Assembly: GCF_003853705.1 (NCBI RefSeq)
Contig: NZ_QTQI01000001.1
Span: 1-64,000, forward strand
Source: Burkholderia sp. Bp8992
GTDB lineage: Bacteria; Pseudomonadota; Gammaproteobacteria; Burkholderiales; Burkholderiaceae
Length of the DNA: 64,000 nt
Reading direction: 5' to 3'
The notes beneath the pieces are model-generated. The model had not been told where the DNA came from and did no database searches. It saw only the letters and a program-made list of their open reading frames with translations. Positions 28,817 to 38,141 of the stretch are shown here, in pieces; the first letter of the stretch is position 1, and each line of letters opens with the position of its first letter. Position numbers and translations under genes: made by a program.

Positions 28817-29116
28817 TCACGCGTGCGCTTTCGAGCCGTGCAGTTGCAGGCCGAGCGCCTTGATGACTTTCAGGATCGTGCCGAAGCTCGGGTTGCCGTC
28901 GTGCGACAGTGCCTTGTACAGCCCTTCGCGCGACAGGCCGGCATCGCGTGCGACCTGCGACATGCCGCGTGCGCGGGCGATCACGCCGAGTGCGTGCGCG
29001 ATGAAGGCCGGATCGTCGCCGGCCTCCTGCAGGCAGGCCTCGAAGTAGTCGGCCATGTCGTCTTCGGTTTTCAGGTGTTCGGCCGAATCCCACGGCCGCG
29101 TGCTGATCTTGTCCAT
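28817..29116 (-). CDS. HTH antitoxin (HigA-like addiction module antidote)
   Basis: The 99-residue XRE-type protein has ALGVIARARGMSQVARDAGLSREGLYKAL as its helix-turn-helix. It belongs to the small antidote family whose operon partner is a RelE-like killer protein. It lies 3 bases after the toxin gene, in the toxin-first order typical of HigBA. It should neutralise the toxin and repress the operon. Confidence 0.88.
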   Translation of the reverse strand: MDKISTRPWDSAEHLKTEDDMADYFEACLQEAGDDPAFIAHALGVIARARGMSQVARDAGLSREGLYKALSHDGNPSFGTILKVIKALGLQLHGSKAHA

Positions 29117-29119
29117 CGA

Positions 29120-29458
29120 TCACTCCATGTCGAGGCGCGCGAGCATCGCGTGCGCGGCGCGTATGTCGGCCTGTTGCGTCGATTTATCGCCGCCGCAGAG
29201 CAGGATGACCCAGATCGGCCCGCGCCGGACGTAGTAGACGCGGTAGCCGGGGCCATGGTCGATCCGCATTTCGACGACCGGCGAGCCGGCGGACTTCCAG
29301 TCGCCCGGATTGCCCATCGACAGGCGGTCGATGCGGGCCTGGATGCGGCGCTTCGCGACGCGATCCTGCAGGCCGGCAAACCAGGCGTCGAAGACGTCGG
29401 TGGTTCGGATGCTGAACGTAGGCGCACTGTAGGGCATCGATTGCAGTATGTCAACCAT
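29120..29458 (-). CDS. RelE/HigB-type toxin
   Basis: The 112-residue product fits the RelE/ParE superfamily group of addiction-module killer proteins: DVFDAWFAGLQDRVAKRRIQ, IDRLSMGNPGDWKS, then VVEMRIDHGPGYRVYYV and ILLCGGDKSTQQADI. Members usually cleave mRNA on the ribosome. The start may be the ATG at 29458 or the one at 29437; neither has a clear Shine-Dalgarno. It is paired with the antitoxin at 28817-29116. The complete frame suggests an active module. Confidence 0.86.
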   Translation of the reverse strand: MVDILQSMPYSAPTFSIRTTDVFDAWFAGLQDRVAKRRIQARIDRLSMGNPGDWKSAGSPVVEMRIDHGPGYRVYYVRRGPIWVILLCGGDKSTQQADIRAAHAMLARLDME

Positions 29459-29804
29459 GGTTCACAGATGAGGTGGGCGGGTGGCAGGTCGATTCGTGGC
29501 TGCTACGGTAGGGCCGCCCGCTTCGTTTGTGTGCCGATTGGCCGTTCGGCCGAAGTCGAAATCCGTTGAATCCGTCTACAATCAAACACGTCCTTGCCGC
29601 TCGTGCGCGTTTGCCGCGCGCGGGCGGATCCGTTCGTTCTCCGGTGTTGCCGGGGGCGCCGCCGCGCATCGCAATCGCGTATTGCGCGGCGGGAAGTGCC
29701 GTGGTTTGTGTCCAGTAGGTAAGCGTCCGCGTGCCGTAGGCCGGCGCGCGTCATGAACGCCGCGTGTCCGTAGGCCGGGCCGGCGGCATAACCGAGAGTC
29801 CCCC
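29459..29804. other. Intergenic region with long ALS leader and direct repeats
   Basis: These 346 bp separate the divergent toxin and acetolactate synthase genes. A possible -10 (TACAAT, 29577-29582) would leave a leader of about 220 bases. CCGTAGGCCGG occurs twice, at 29734-29744 and 29768-29778. No known riboswitch was recognised. Confidence 0.5.
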
Positions 29805-31445
29805 ATGAAAGCATCGGATCTGTTCGTGAAGGCGCTGGAAGCCGAAGGCGTCGAGTACGTGTTCGGTATTCCCGGCGAAGAAAACCTCGATCTGCTCGAA
29901 TCGCTGCGGCGATCGAAGATCAAGCTCGTGCTGACCCGGCACGAGCAGGCGGCCGGGTTCATGGCCGCCACCTACGGCCGCCTGACGGGCCGCACCGGCG
30001 TGTGTCTCGCGACGCTCGGGCCCGGCGCGACGAACTTCGTCACGGCCGCCGCGTACGCGCAGCTCGGCGGCATGCCGATGCTGATGATTACCGGGCAGAA
30101 GCCCATCAAGTCCAGCAAGCAGGGCCACTTCCAGATCGTCGACGTGGTCGACATGATGCAGCCGCTCACGAAGTTCACGCGGCAGATCGTGTCGATCGGC
30201 AACATCCCGTCGGCCGTGCGCGAGGCGTTCCGGCGCGCGGAGGAGGAGCGCCCGGGCGCCGCGCACCTCGAGCTGCCGGAAGACATCGCGCACGAAGAGG
30301 GCGACGGCAAGCCGATCCCGCGCAGCTACAGCCGGCGGCCGGTGGCCGAGGAGAAGGCGGTCGCGCATGCGGTCGACGCGATCCAGGCCGCGCGCCATCC
30401 GCTGTTGATGATCGGCGCGGGCGGCAACCGCAAGACCACCTGCAAGATGCTGCTCGAATTCGTCGACAAGACGGGCATCCCGTTCTTCACGACGCAGATG
30501 GGCAAGGGCGTGATCGACGAGACGCATCCGCTGTGGCTCGGCAACGCGACGCTGTCCGACGGCGATTTCGTGCACCGCGCGATCGAGCATGCGGACTGCA
30601 TCATCAACGTCGGCCACGACGTGATCGAGAAGCCGCCGTTCTTCATGCGCACCGATGACAAGACCGTGATCCACGTGAACTTCCTCGGCGCGCAGGTCGA
30701 TCCCGTCTATTTCCCGCAGATCGAAGTCGTCGGCGACATCGCGAACGCGGTGTGGCAGATGAAGGAGGCCGTGTCGCCGCAGCCGCACTGGGATTTCGCG
30801 CGCTTCGCGATGATCAAGGAGCACTTCGACGCGCACCTGGAGAAGGGCCAGCACGACCCGCGTTTCCCGATGTATCCGGTGCGCATCGTCAACGACCTGT
30901 ACAACGCGATGCCGGTCGACGGCATCGTCTGTCTCGACAACGGGATGTACAAGATCTGGTTCGCACGCTACTGGCGCGCGCACGAACCGAACTCGCTGCT
31001 GCTCGACAACGCGCTCGCGTCGATGGGCGCGGGCCTGCCGTCGGCGATCGCGACGAAGATCGTGCATCCGCAGCGCAAGGTGATCGCCGTGTGCGGCGAC
31101 GGCGGCTTCATGATGAATTCGCAGGAGCTCGAAACGGCCGTGCGGCTGAAGCTCGACATCGTCGTGATGATCCTGCGCGACGACGCGTTCGGGATGATCC
31201 GCTGGAAGCAGGAGAACATGAATTTCCCCGATTACGCGATGACGCTGCAGAACCCCGATTTCGTCGCGTATGCGCAAAGCTACGGCGCGCACGGGCATCG
31301 CGTCGAATCGGCCGACGATCTGGAGCCGCTGCTGCGCGAGTGCTTCTCGTCGCCGGGCGTGCACGTGATCGACGTGCCGATCGATTATTCGGACAACGAG
31401 CGCGTGCTGAACCGCGAGATCAAGCGCCTGTCAGCACAGCTCTGA
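29805..31445 (+). CDS. Acetolactate synthase large-subunit-like TPP enzyme
   Basis: The 546-residue thiamine diphosphate enzyme resembles catabolic acetolactate synthase (AlsS). Its N-terminal Pyr domain contains FGIPGEENLDLL and the TRHEQAAGFMA glutamate; a central domain and a C-terminal PP domain with the TPP motif GDGGFMMNSQELE follow. No small regulatory subunit gene follows. Instead an aldehyde dehydrogenase starts 29 bases downstream, so the pair probably works in one pathway. The true substrate (two pyruvates, or another 2-oxo acid plus aldehyde) is not determined by the sequence. Confidence 0.85.
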   Translation: MKASDLFVKALEAEGVEYVFGIPGEENLDLLESLRRSKIKLVLTRHEQAAGFMAATYGRLTGRTGVCLATLGPGATNFVTAAAYAQLGGMPMLMITGQKPIKSSKQGHFQIVDVVDMMQPLTKFTRQIVSIGNIPSAVREAFRRAEEERPGAAHLELPEDIAHEEGDGKPIPRSYSRRPVAEEKAVAHAVDAIQAARHPLLMIGAGGNRKTTCKMLLEFVDKTGIPFFTTQMGKGVIDETHPLWLGNATLSDGDFVHRAIEHADCIINVGHDVIEKPPFFMRTDDKTVIHVNFLGAQVDPVYFPQIEVVGDIANAVWQMKEAVSPQPHWDFARFAMIKEHFDAHLEKGQHDPRFPMYPVRIVNDLYNAMPVDGIVCLDNGMYKIWFARYWRAHEPNSLLLDNALASMGAGLPSAIATKIVHPQRKVIAVCGDGGFMMNSQELETAVRLKLDIVVMILRDDAFGMIRWKQENMNFPDYAMTLQNPDFVAYAQSYGAHGHRVESADDLEPLLRECFSSPGVHVIDVPIDYSDNERVLNREIKRLSAQL

Positions 31446-31474
31446 ATTCCCCGTTCACAGGAAGGAGTCGTTCC

Positions 31475-32908
31475 ATGTTGAAGGAAACCTATCCGTACTA
31501 CCTCGCCAACGAAGCCGTCTACGCGAACACCGATCTGGAAGTGACGGACAAGTTCAGCGGCAAGGTCGCGACGCGCGTCGCGCTGGCCGATGCGAAGGCG
31601 ATCGATGCGGCCATTGCCGCGGCGGTCGACGCCGCGAAGCCGATGCGCGAGCTGCCGGCCTTCAGGCGACAGGCCGTGCTCGACCATTGCGTCGCGCGCT
31701 TTCGCGAGCGCTTCGACGAGCTGGCCGAGGCGTTGTGCATCGAGGCCGGCAAGCCGATCAACGATTCGAAGGGCGAAGTCACGCGGTTGATCGATACGTT
31801 CCGCGTGGCGTCCGAGGAATCCGTGCGCATCGACGGCGAGATCATCAACCTCGAGATTTCCGCGCGTGCGCAGGGCTATACGGGCTACACGAAGCGCGTG
31901 CCGGTCGGCCCGTGCTCGTTCATCTCGCCGTTCAACTTCCCGCTGAACCTCGCCGCGCACAAGGTCGCGCCCGCGCTCGCGGCCGGCTGCCCGTTCGTGC
32001 TGAAGCCCGCGAGCCGCACGCCGATCGGTGCGCTGATCATCGGCGAGGTGCTCGCGGAAACCGATCTGCCGAAGGGCGCGTTCTCGGTGCTGCCCGCGCA
32101 TCGCGACGGCGCCGATCTGTTCACGACCGACGAACGTTTCAAGCTGCTGTCGTTCACGGGTTCGCCGGCCGTCGGCTGGGCGCTGAAGGAGAAGGCCGGC
32201 AAGAAGAAAGTCGTGCTGGAACTCGGCGGCAACGCGGCCGCGATCGTCGATGCCGATCAGCGCGACCGGCTCGACTACGTGGTCGAGCGTCTCGCGTTCG
32301 GCGCGTACTACCAGTCGGGCCAGAGCTGTATCGGCGTGCAGCGGATCCTCGTGCATGCCGATCTTTACGACGCGCTGCGCGAGAAGCTGATCGCGAAGAC
32401 GCGCTCGCTGAAGATGGGCGATCCGAAGGATCCGTCGACGTTCGTCGGCCCGATGATCTCCGAATCGGAGTCGCGCCGGCTGTCGGGCTGGATGGACGCG
32501 GCCGTCGCGGCGGGTGCGAAGATCGTCGCGGGCGGTAAGGTCGACGGCGCGATGTTCGAGGCGACGCTGCTGGAAAACGTCGGGCACGAGCAGGACCTGT
32601 ACCGGAAGGAGGCGTTCGGCCCCGTCGCGATCCTCGAGAAGTTCGACCGCTTCGACGACGCGCTCGCACGCGTGAACGACAGCGACTTCGGGCTGCAGGC
32701 CGGCGTGTTCACCGATTCGCTCTCGCACGCGCAGCGCGCATGGGATGAACTGGATGTCGGCGGCGTCGTGATCAACGACGTGCCGTCGTTCCGCGTCGAC
32801 AACATGCCGTACGGCGGCGTGAAGGATTCGGGTCTCGGTCGCGAAGGGGTCCGCTACGCGATCGAGGACATGACCGAACCGCGGCTGATGGTCGTGCGGC
32901 GCCGGTAA
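31475..32908 (+). CDS. NAD(P)-dependent aldehyde dehydrogenase
   Basis: The 477-residue ALDH-superfamily enzyme has its catalytic residues in place: Asn154 (SPFNFPLNL), Glu249 (VVLELGGN) and Cys285 (GQSCIGVQ). The ATG at 31475 has GGAAGGAG upstream. It is the second gene of the acetolactate synthase-like pair and is followed by a strong terminator. It may oxidise an aldehyde made or used by the TPP enzyme; the substrate is unknown. Confidence 0.9.
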   Translation: MLKETYPYYLANEAVYANTDLEVTDKFSGKVATRVALADAKAIDAAIAAAVDAAKPMRELPAFRRQAVLDHCVARFRERFDELAEALCIEAGKPINDSKGEVTRLIDTFRVASEESVRIDGEIINLEISARAQGYTGYTKRVPVGPCSFISPFNFPLNLAAHKVAPALAAGCPFVLKPASRTPIGALIIGEVLAETDLPKGAFSVLPAHRDGADLFTTDERFKLLSFTGSPAVGWALKEKAGKKKVVLELGGNAAAIVDADQRDRLDYVVERLAFGAYYQSGQSCIGVQRILVHADLYDALREKLIAKTRSLKMGDPKDPSTFVGPMISESESRRLSGWMDAAVAAGAKIVAGGKVDGAMFEATLLENVGHEQDLYRKEAFGPVAILEKFDRFDDALARVNDSDFGLQAGVFTDSLSHAQRAWDELDVGGVVINDVPSFRVDNMPYGGVKDSGLGREGVRYAIEDMTEPRLMVVRRR

Positions 32909-32937
32909 CGCGCAGGCACGCGGCGCGGGTCCGCGAC

Positions 32938-32979
32938 GGCACGCAGGTGGGCGATCGGGCCGGCCTGCGTGCCGTTTTT
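32938..32979 (+). terminator. Rho-independent terminator after the aldehyde dehydrogenase
   Basis: GGCACGCAGG pairs with CCTGCGTGCC (10 bp) around a 16-base loop and is followed by GTTTTT. It ends the two-gene operon. Confidence 0.85.
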
Positions 32980-33142
32980 CATTGCGGTGCGCGCATCGGG
33001 CCGGCACGGCGCGCGCACCGCGCTTGGCAGCCAGCCCGGCGCGCGCTCGACTGCGGGCCTCGCCTCGTGATGTAATCGCGCCAAACTGCGGACCGCGGTA
33101 CGACGCCGGAACGCGCGAATTCATTCTTCACGAGGTCGATTC

Positions 33143-34726
33143 ATGTCCCCCGTCTCGGCATTCAAGCTGGTCCTGTTGTCATTCCTCGCGATCGTCGCGC
33201 TCGAATGCATCGCCAAGCGGCTGCGGCTGCCGCCCGCGGCCGCGCTGCTGATCGGCGGCATCGGCATCGCGTTCATTCCCGGCCTGCCGCCGATCAACCT
33301 CGATCCCGACCTGGTACTGCTGGTATTCCTGCCGCCGCTGCTGATGGACGGCGCGTACTTCTCCGTGTGGGAGGAGTTCAAGCGCAACGTCGGCGGCATC
33401 CTGATGCTCGCGATCGGCGCGGTCGTGTTCACGACGTTCGCGGTCGGCTTCGCCGTGCACTGGGTCGTGCCGGCGCTGCCGTGGGCCGCGTGCTTCGCGC
33501 TCGGCGCGATCGTGTCGCCGCCCGACGCGGTTGCCGCGAAAGCCGTGCTCGAACGCGTCGCGCTGCCGCGCCGGCTGATGGTGCTGCTCGAAGGCGAGAG
33601 CCTGCTGAACGACGCGGCCGGCCTCGTGCTGTTCCGCTTCGCGGTCGCGGCCGCGCTCACCGGTGCGTTCAGCCTCGAGCACGCGGTCGTGCGTTTCGCG
33701 GAACTCGGGCTCGGCGGCGTGGTGGTCGGCTTCGTGGTCGGCAGGCTCGTCGTGTGGTTCCTGAAGCTGCTCGACGACGACTATCTCGTGATCACGGTCG
33801 CGGTGATCACCGGCTGGATCGCGTACATCGCAGGCGAAATGGTCGAGGTGTCGGGCGTGATCGCGACGGTCACGGCCGGCATGATCGTCGGCTGGCATCA
33901 GCACGAGGTGTTCTCGGCTGCCGTGCGCACGCGCGGCACGGCGTTCTGGCAGGTCATCGTGTTCCTGCTCGAAGCGATGGTGTTCGTGCTGATCGGGCTG
34001 TCGCTGCGCGGCGCGATCCACCGGCTCGGCGGTTTCGAGCAGGTGCTCGCGACGATGGTGCCGCCGGTAGTCGCGGTGCTGGCGGCGGTGATCCTGTCGC
34101 GCTTCGTGTGGATCTACGCGGTCGAGGCGCTGAAGTGGCCGGTGCGCGGGTTCGCACGGCGCGGCGAAGCACCCGACTGGAAGGCCGCGACGATCATGAG
34201 CTGGGCCGGGATGCGCGGGGTCGTGACGCTGGCGATCGCGCTGTCGCTGCCCGAGGCGCTGCCCGGTCGCGACGTGATCCTGGTCGCGTCGTTCGCGGTG
34301 ATCCTCGTCACCGTGCTGCTGCAGGGCACGACGATCGGGCCGCTGATCCGGCTGCTGCGCGTGCCGCAGCGCGAGGAGCGCGCCGCGCACCATCTGACCG
34401 AGCCGCAGACGTGGGCGCATGTCGAGGCTGCCCAGCTCGCGGCGATCCAGCCGCTCGTGCGCGACGAGAACGGCGTCGTGATCCACCCGCGCCTGCTCGA
34501 GCAGTACACGTATCGGGCGGAGCTGACCGAACGCGCGAAGAACGAACCCGAATACCCGGCGGAAGTGCGCACCGCGCACTACGACGTCGTGCTGGCCGCG
34601 ATCCGGGCCGGGCGCGCGGAGCTGTTGCGCCTGCATCGGTCGGGGCGCATCCACGACGAGATGCTGCATACGCTCGAACGCGATCTCGACCTGCAGGAAG
34701 TGTCCGCGCAGCACGCGCGCGGGTAA
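33143..34726 (+). CDS. Monovalent cation/proton antiporter (CPA1, NhaP-like)
   Basis: The 527-residue protein has about 12 membrane segments and then a soluble C-terminal tail of about 120 residues. Family motifs include GAIVSPPDAVAAKAVLERV with the ion-binding aspartate and LEGESLLNDAAGLVLFRFA; WAGMRGVVTLAIALSLP follows. It exchanges sodium or potassium for protons at the inner membrane and helps with pH and salt balance. It stands alone between two terminators. Confidence 0.92.
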   Translation: MSPVSAFKLVLLSFLAIVALECIAKRLRLPPAAALLIGGIGIAFIPGLPPINLDPDLVLLVFLPPLLMDGAYFSVWEEFKRNVGGILMLAIGAVVFTTFAVGFAVHWVVPALPWAACFALGAIVSPPDAVAAKAVLERVALPRRLMVLLEGESLLNDAAGLVLFRFAVAAALTGAFSLEHAVVRFAELGLGGVVVGFVVGRLVVWFLKLLDDDYLVITVAVITGWIAYIAGEMVEVSGVIATVTAGMIVGWHQHEVFSAAVRTRGTAFWQVIVFLLEAMVFVLIGLSLRGAIHRLGGFEQVLATMVPPVVAVLAAVILSRFVWIYAVEALKWPVRGFARRGEAPDWKAATIMSWAGMRGVVTLAIALSLPEALPGRDVILVASFAVILVTVLLQGTTIGPLIRLLRVPQREERAAHHLTEPQTWAHVEAAQLAAIQPLVRDENGVVIHPRLLEQYTYRAELTERAKNEPEYPAEVRTAHYDVVLAAIRAGRAELLRLHRSGRIHDEMLHTLERDLDLQEVSAQHARG

Positions 34727-34779
34727 GCCGCCGCGACCCGCCATCGCACGGGCCGGCGTCCTGCCTGCGCCGCCGAACC

Positions 34780-34815
34780 GCGCGCCGGCCGATCCTGGCC
34801 GGCCGCGCGCTTTTT
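34780..34815 (+). terminator. Rho-independent terminator after the antiporter
   Basis: CCGGCC pairs with GGCCGG around GATCCT. The stem extends by GCGCG/CGCGC past a one-base bulge and ends in TTTTT. Confidence 0.8.
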
Positions 34816-35207
34816 GCACCTGTCTAACGGCCGATGTGGCGTATCGGCATCTGGCCCTCAATACGTCCGGCAAACAGCCTTGCAGCCCATGCAATCCTTA
34901 TGGGACCGGTCTCGCAAACGTTATCGTCTTTCGAATCCGGAAATGATCCGATTTATCTGATTCCGTCTCTTTCGGCATATTTGGCAAAACTAAACCGGAA
35001 GGAGATAGATGCTGTGTTCTAATTTCATTTAGAATCAGCCGGTTATCTTTATTGAGAGAAAGAATGCGGAGGTAATGCGGTCGCCAATGAAGAAGGAATC
35101 GGTGTCCGAAGCCCCGCAAGGCAGTGCCGACAGGCCAAATCGGCGGAATCAGGCGGGTTTTTCAACCGCCAAAATAAGATAGTGTCCAAGTCGGATAAAC
35201 AACTCCT
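34816..35207. other. AT-richer region upstream of the Wsp cluster
   Basis: About 390 bp of clearly lower GC content precede the Wsp genes. It holds two small ORFs with good ribosome sites: one of 7 codons at 35009-35032 (AAGGAG 5 bases before its ATG) and one of 35 codons at 35075-35182. The Wsp promoter is expected here; no clear sigma-70 or sigma-28 pair was found. Confidence 0.5.
35075..35182 (+). CDS. Possible small protein or leader ORF upstream of the Wsp cluster
   Basis: A 35-codon frame starts ATG at 35075 behind GGAGGTA and ends TAG at 35180-35182, 25 bases before the receiver-kinase gene. Its product (MRSPMKKESVSEAPQG at the start) is basic, polar and lacks membrane segments. Support is the ribosome site and position only. 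Confidence 0.3.
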   Translation: MRSPMKKESVSEAPQGSADRPNRRNQAGFSTAKIR

Positions 35208-36341
35208 ATGAAAGAATCGATTGGAGATTCGGCGTTTGAAACTGTATTTATGAAAGAATCGAGCAGTGATAATGCCTCGGATTGTCTCGAATCGGGGTTA
35301 TCGGTCCTCCTGGTCGACGATCAACCGTTCGTCGGCGAGGTGATCCGTCGCGCGCTGCGCAGCGAACACGACATCAACCTGCACGTGTGCACCGACGCGC
35401 ACCGGGCGATGGCGGTCGCGCGCGACGTGAAGCCGACGGTGATCCTGCAGGACCTCGTGATGCCGGAGATCGACGGCCTCGATCTCGTCCGCGCGTGGCG
35501 CGCGGACGCCGGCACCGCACGCGTGCCGATCATCGTGCTGTCCGCGAAGGAGGAGCCGATCGTCAAGCGCGAGGCGTTCATTGCCGGCGCGAACGACTAT
35601 CTGGTGAAGCTCCCCGACGCGATGGAGCTGACCGCGCGCATCCGCTATCACTCGAATTCGTACCTGATGTCCCGGCAGCGCGACGAGGCGCTCGATTTCC
35701 TGTCGCACGACATGCGTTCCCCGCAGACGTCGATCCTCGCGCTGCTCGACGTCTACCGCACCGAACACGGCGACATGCCGGCGATCATGGAGCGCATCGC
35801 CGGCCATGCGCGGCGCGCGCTTGCGCTCGCCGACGGTTTCATCCACCTGACCCGCGCGCAGTCCGAGCGCCGCGCGCACGAGGTCGTGAGTCTCAACGAG
35901 ATCGTGCTCGACGCCGTCGACCAGCTGTGGGAGAAGGCGGCCGGGCTCGGCTGCCGGGTCGTCGCGCACGTGCCCGACACCGAGTGCGTGACGATGGGCG
36001 ACCGCATGATGCTCACGCGCGCGGTCGCGAACCTGATCGACAACGGGCTGAAGTACGGCCCGGCCGGCACCGACGTGCACTGCACGCTGGGCAGCGAGGA
36101 CGGCGCCTGGCTGATCGGCGTCGAGGATACCGGCGCTGGCATCGCACCGGAGCAACGTACGGCCGCGACCGAGTCGTTCGTGCAGCTCGAATCCGCACAT
36201 GGCGCGGCGCGCGGCGGCTTCGGCCTCGGGCTCGCGTTCGTCCGCGCGACGGCGGCGCGGCACCGCGGCCGGATCCTGATGCGCAATACGGCGCGCGGCT
36301 TCATGGTCGCGCTTCGGCTGCCGGCGCAAGCGGAGCGGTGA
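35208..36341 (+). CDS. Receiver-histidine kinase hybrid of the Wsp cluster (WspHRR-like)
   Basis: The 377-residue cytosolic protein has a receiver domain at about residues 32-150 (acidic Asp37/Asp38, phospho-acceptor Asp82 in LQDLVMP, Ser112, Lys124). A HisKA domain with His167 (LSHDMRSP) and a HATPase domain with LIDNGLKYGP, DTGAGIA and GFGLGLAFV follow. It has no GGDEF domain. In Pseudomonas the Wsp output is WspR, a receiver-GGDEF cyclase; in B. cenocepacia a hybrid of this kind is reported at this place. ATGAAAGAATCGA occurs at both 35208 and 35250, so either ATG may be the start. Confidence 0.85.
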   Translation: MKESIGDSAFETVFMKESSSDNASDCLESGLSVLLVDDQPFVGEVIRRALRSEHDINLHVCTDAHRAMAVARDVKPTVILQDLVMPEIDGLDLVRAWRADAGTARVPIIVLSAKEEPIVKREAFIAGANDYLVKLPDAMELTARIRYHSNSYLMSRQRDEALDFLSHDMRSPQTSILALLDVYRTEHGDMPAIMERIAGHARRALALADGFIHLTRAQSERRAHEVVSLNEIVLDAVDQLWEKAAGLGCRVVAHVPDTECVTMGDRMMLTRAVANLIDNGLKYGPAGTDVHCTLGSEDGAWLIGVEDTGAGIAPEQRTAATESFVQLESAHGAARGGFGLGLAFVRATAARHRGRILMRNTARGFMVALRLPAQAER

Positions 36342-36464
36342 TGGTGCGGCGCGGCCTGCCGGCGCCGCGTCGTCCGCAGACCCCGATGCGCTCGCGGCGC
36401 GCCTTCCGGCGCGCAGGCGGGCGCGGATTTTTTCAACGCTGATTTTAGAAAGCCCATAACGAAC
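36342..36464. other. Short gap with GC-rich hairpin before wspA
   Basis: GCGCGC pairs with GCGCGC around CTTCCG near 36395-36412, and ATTTTTT follows about 13 bases later (near 36427-36434). It may weakly attenuate read-through from the receiver-kinase gene into wspA. Confidence 0.35.
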
Positions 36465-38141
36465 ATGGCCACCGTGACGCCCCGCGCGACCAATGAAAGC
36501 TTGCATCCGACGATCGGCGCCGCCCGGCTGACGCTCGGCAATCGCATCCTGCTCAGCTTCGGCGTGCTGTTCGTGCTGATGCTGGTGACAGCCGGCGTGT
36601 CGTACGAGCGACTGCGCGCGATCAATGCCGAAGCCGTCAGCATCGAGCGCGACTCGCTGCCCGGCGTCTACCTCGCGTCGTCGCTGCGCGCAGCGGTCAA
36701 CGAAACGTTCGTCATGCTGCAGCAGGCGACCTTCGTCGAGACCGATCCCGACGCCGCGCAGCGCGATCTCGCGAAGATCGCGGACGCGACGAAGCAGGTC
36801 GAGTCGCTGTCGGTCGACTACCAGGCGTCGATCTTCCGCGACGACGACCGCGCGCGGTTTGCGACGTTCCGCGGCGCATACGATCGCTACCTGCCGCTGT
36901 TGACCGACGCGGTACAGAAGCACCACGGCTCGCGCGACGAAGCGATCGCCGCCTACGCGAAGGTGTTGCCGGGGTGGACCGAGGTCGTGCAGGACGCGAA
37001 CATCATGGTCCAGGAGAACCGCAAGTTCGCCGACCAGTCCGCGAGGCTGATCCGCGAATCCGTGCAGGACACGGAAGTCGTGCTCGTCGGCGCGCTGACG
37101 ATCATGCTGCTGTCGGCGCTCGGGCTCGGCTACCTGCTGTACCGTTCGGTCACCGTACCGATGGCGCGGCTCGTCGAGGTGCACGACGTGATGCGCACCG
37201 GCAACCTCACGCGCCGCCTCGACCTGCGCCGCCGCGACGAATTCGGCACGCTCGAGACGGGCTTCAACCGGATGGCCGACGAGCTGACCGAACTCGTCGC
37301 GCGTGCGCAGCAGTCGTCGCTGCAGGTGACGACGTCGGTAGCCGAGATCGCGGCGACCTCGCGCGAGCAGCAGGCGACCGCGAACGAAACCGCGGCGACG
37401 ACGACCGAGATCGGCGCGACCTCGCGCGAGATCTTCGCGACGTCGCGCGACCTGCTGCGCACGATGAACGAGGTGGCCGGCGTGGCCGAGCAGTCGGCGA
37501 CGCTCGCGGGCGTGAGCCAGAGCGGGCTCACGCGGATGGGCGAGACGATGCGCAGCGTGATGGACGCGGCCGGCTCGGTGAACGCGAAGCTCGCGATTCT
37601 CAACGAGAAGGCGCTGAACATCAACCAGGTGGTCGCGACGATCACCAAGGTGGCCGACCAGACCAACCTGCTGTCGCTGAACGCGGCGATCGAGGCCGAG
37701 AAGGCCGGCGAGTACGGCCGCGGCTTCGCGGTCGTCGCGACCGAGATCCGCCGCCTGGCCGACCAGACGGCCGTCGCGACCTACGACATCGAGCAGACGG
37801 TGAAGGAAATCCAGTCGGCCGTGTCGGCGGGCGTGATGGGAATGGACAAGTTCTCCGAGGAAGTGCGCCGCGGGATGCTCGACGTGCAGCAGGTCGGCGG
37901 GCAGCTGTCGCAGATCATCGCCGAGGTGCAGACGCTCGCGCCGCGCTTCCAGATGGTCAACGAAGGCATGCAGACGCAGGCGAACGGCGCCGAGCAGATC
38001 ACGCAGGCGCTGTCGCAGCTGTCGGAGGCCGCGCAGCAGACGGCCGAGTCGCTGCGCCAGTCGTCGCAGGCGATCGACGACCTGACGCTGGTGGCGAACC
38101 AGTTGCGCACCAGCGTGTCGCGCTTCAAGGTCGACGCGTGA
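36465..38141 (+). CDS. wspA: Wsp methyl-accepting receptor
   Basis: The 558-residue chemoreceptor-like protein has membrane segments near residues 27-45 and 205-226 around a periplasmic four-helix sensor. A HAMP domain and a cytoplasmic MCP signalling hairpin follow, with the tip [20 protein letters not shown]. In Wsp systems this receptor senses surface contact or envelope stress and controls the kinase WspE. Its stop overlaps the wspB GTG start. Known WspA mutations shift biofilm phenotype in related bacteria. Confidence 0.9.
   Translation: MATVTPRATNESLHPTIGAARLTLGNRILLSFGVLFVLMLVTAGVSYERLRAINAEAVSIERDSLPGVYLASSLRAAVNETFVMLQQATFVETDPDAAQRDLAKIADATKQVESLSVDYQASIFRDDDRARFATFRGAYDRYLPLLTDAVQKHHGSRDEAIAAYAKVLPGWTEVVQDANIMVQENRKFADQSARLIRESVQDTEVVLVGALTIMLLSALGLGYLLYRSVTVPMARLVEVHDVMRTGNLTRRLDLRRRDEFGTLETGFNRMADELTELVARAQQSSLQVTTSVAEIAATSREQQATANETAATTTEIGATSREIFATSRDLLRTMNEVAGVAEQSATLAGVSQSGLTRMGETMRSVMDAAGSVNAKLAILNEKALNINQVVATITKVADQTNLLSLNAAIEAEKAGEYGRGFAVVATEIRRLADQTAVATYDIEQTVKEIQSAVSAGVMGMDKFSEEVRRGMLDVQQVGGQLSQIIAEVQTLAPRFQMVNEGMQTQANGAEQITQALSQLSEAAQQTAESLRQSSQAIDDLTLVANQLRTSVSRFKVDA

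Noticed and set aside
29410-29455. TTGACA-N17-TACAGT promoter-like pair inside the toxin start region
   Set aside because: It lies at and after the possible start codons of the toxin, so it could not drive the full gene; judged a chance match.
34834-35022. 62-codon plus-strand frame before the Wsp cluster
   Set aside because: No ribosome site, and it overlaps the smaller ORF with a much better one.
35148-35172. GGCGG/CCGCC arms around a T-rich loop as a terminator
   Set aside because: Only five paired bases and no trailing T-run.
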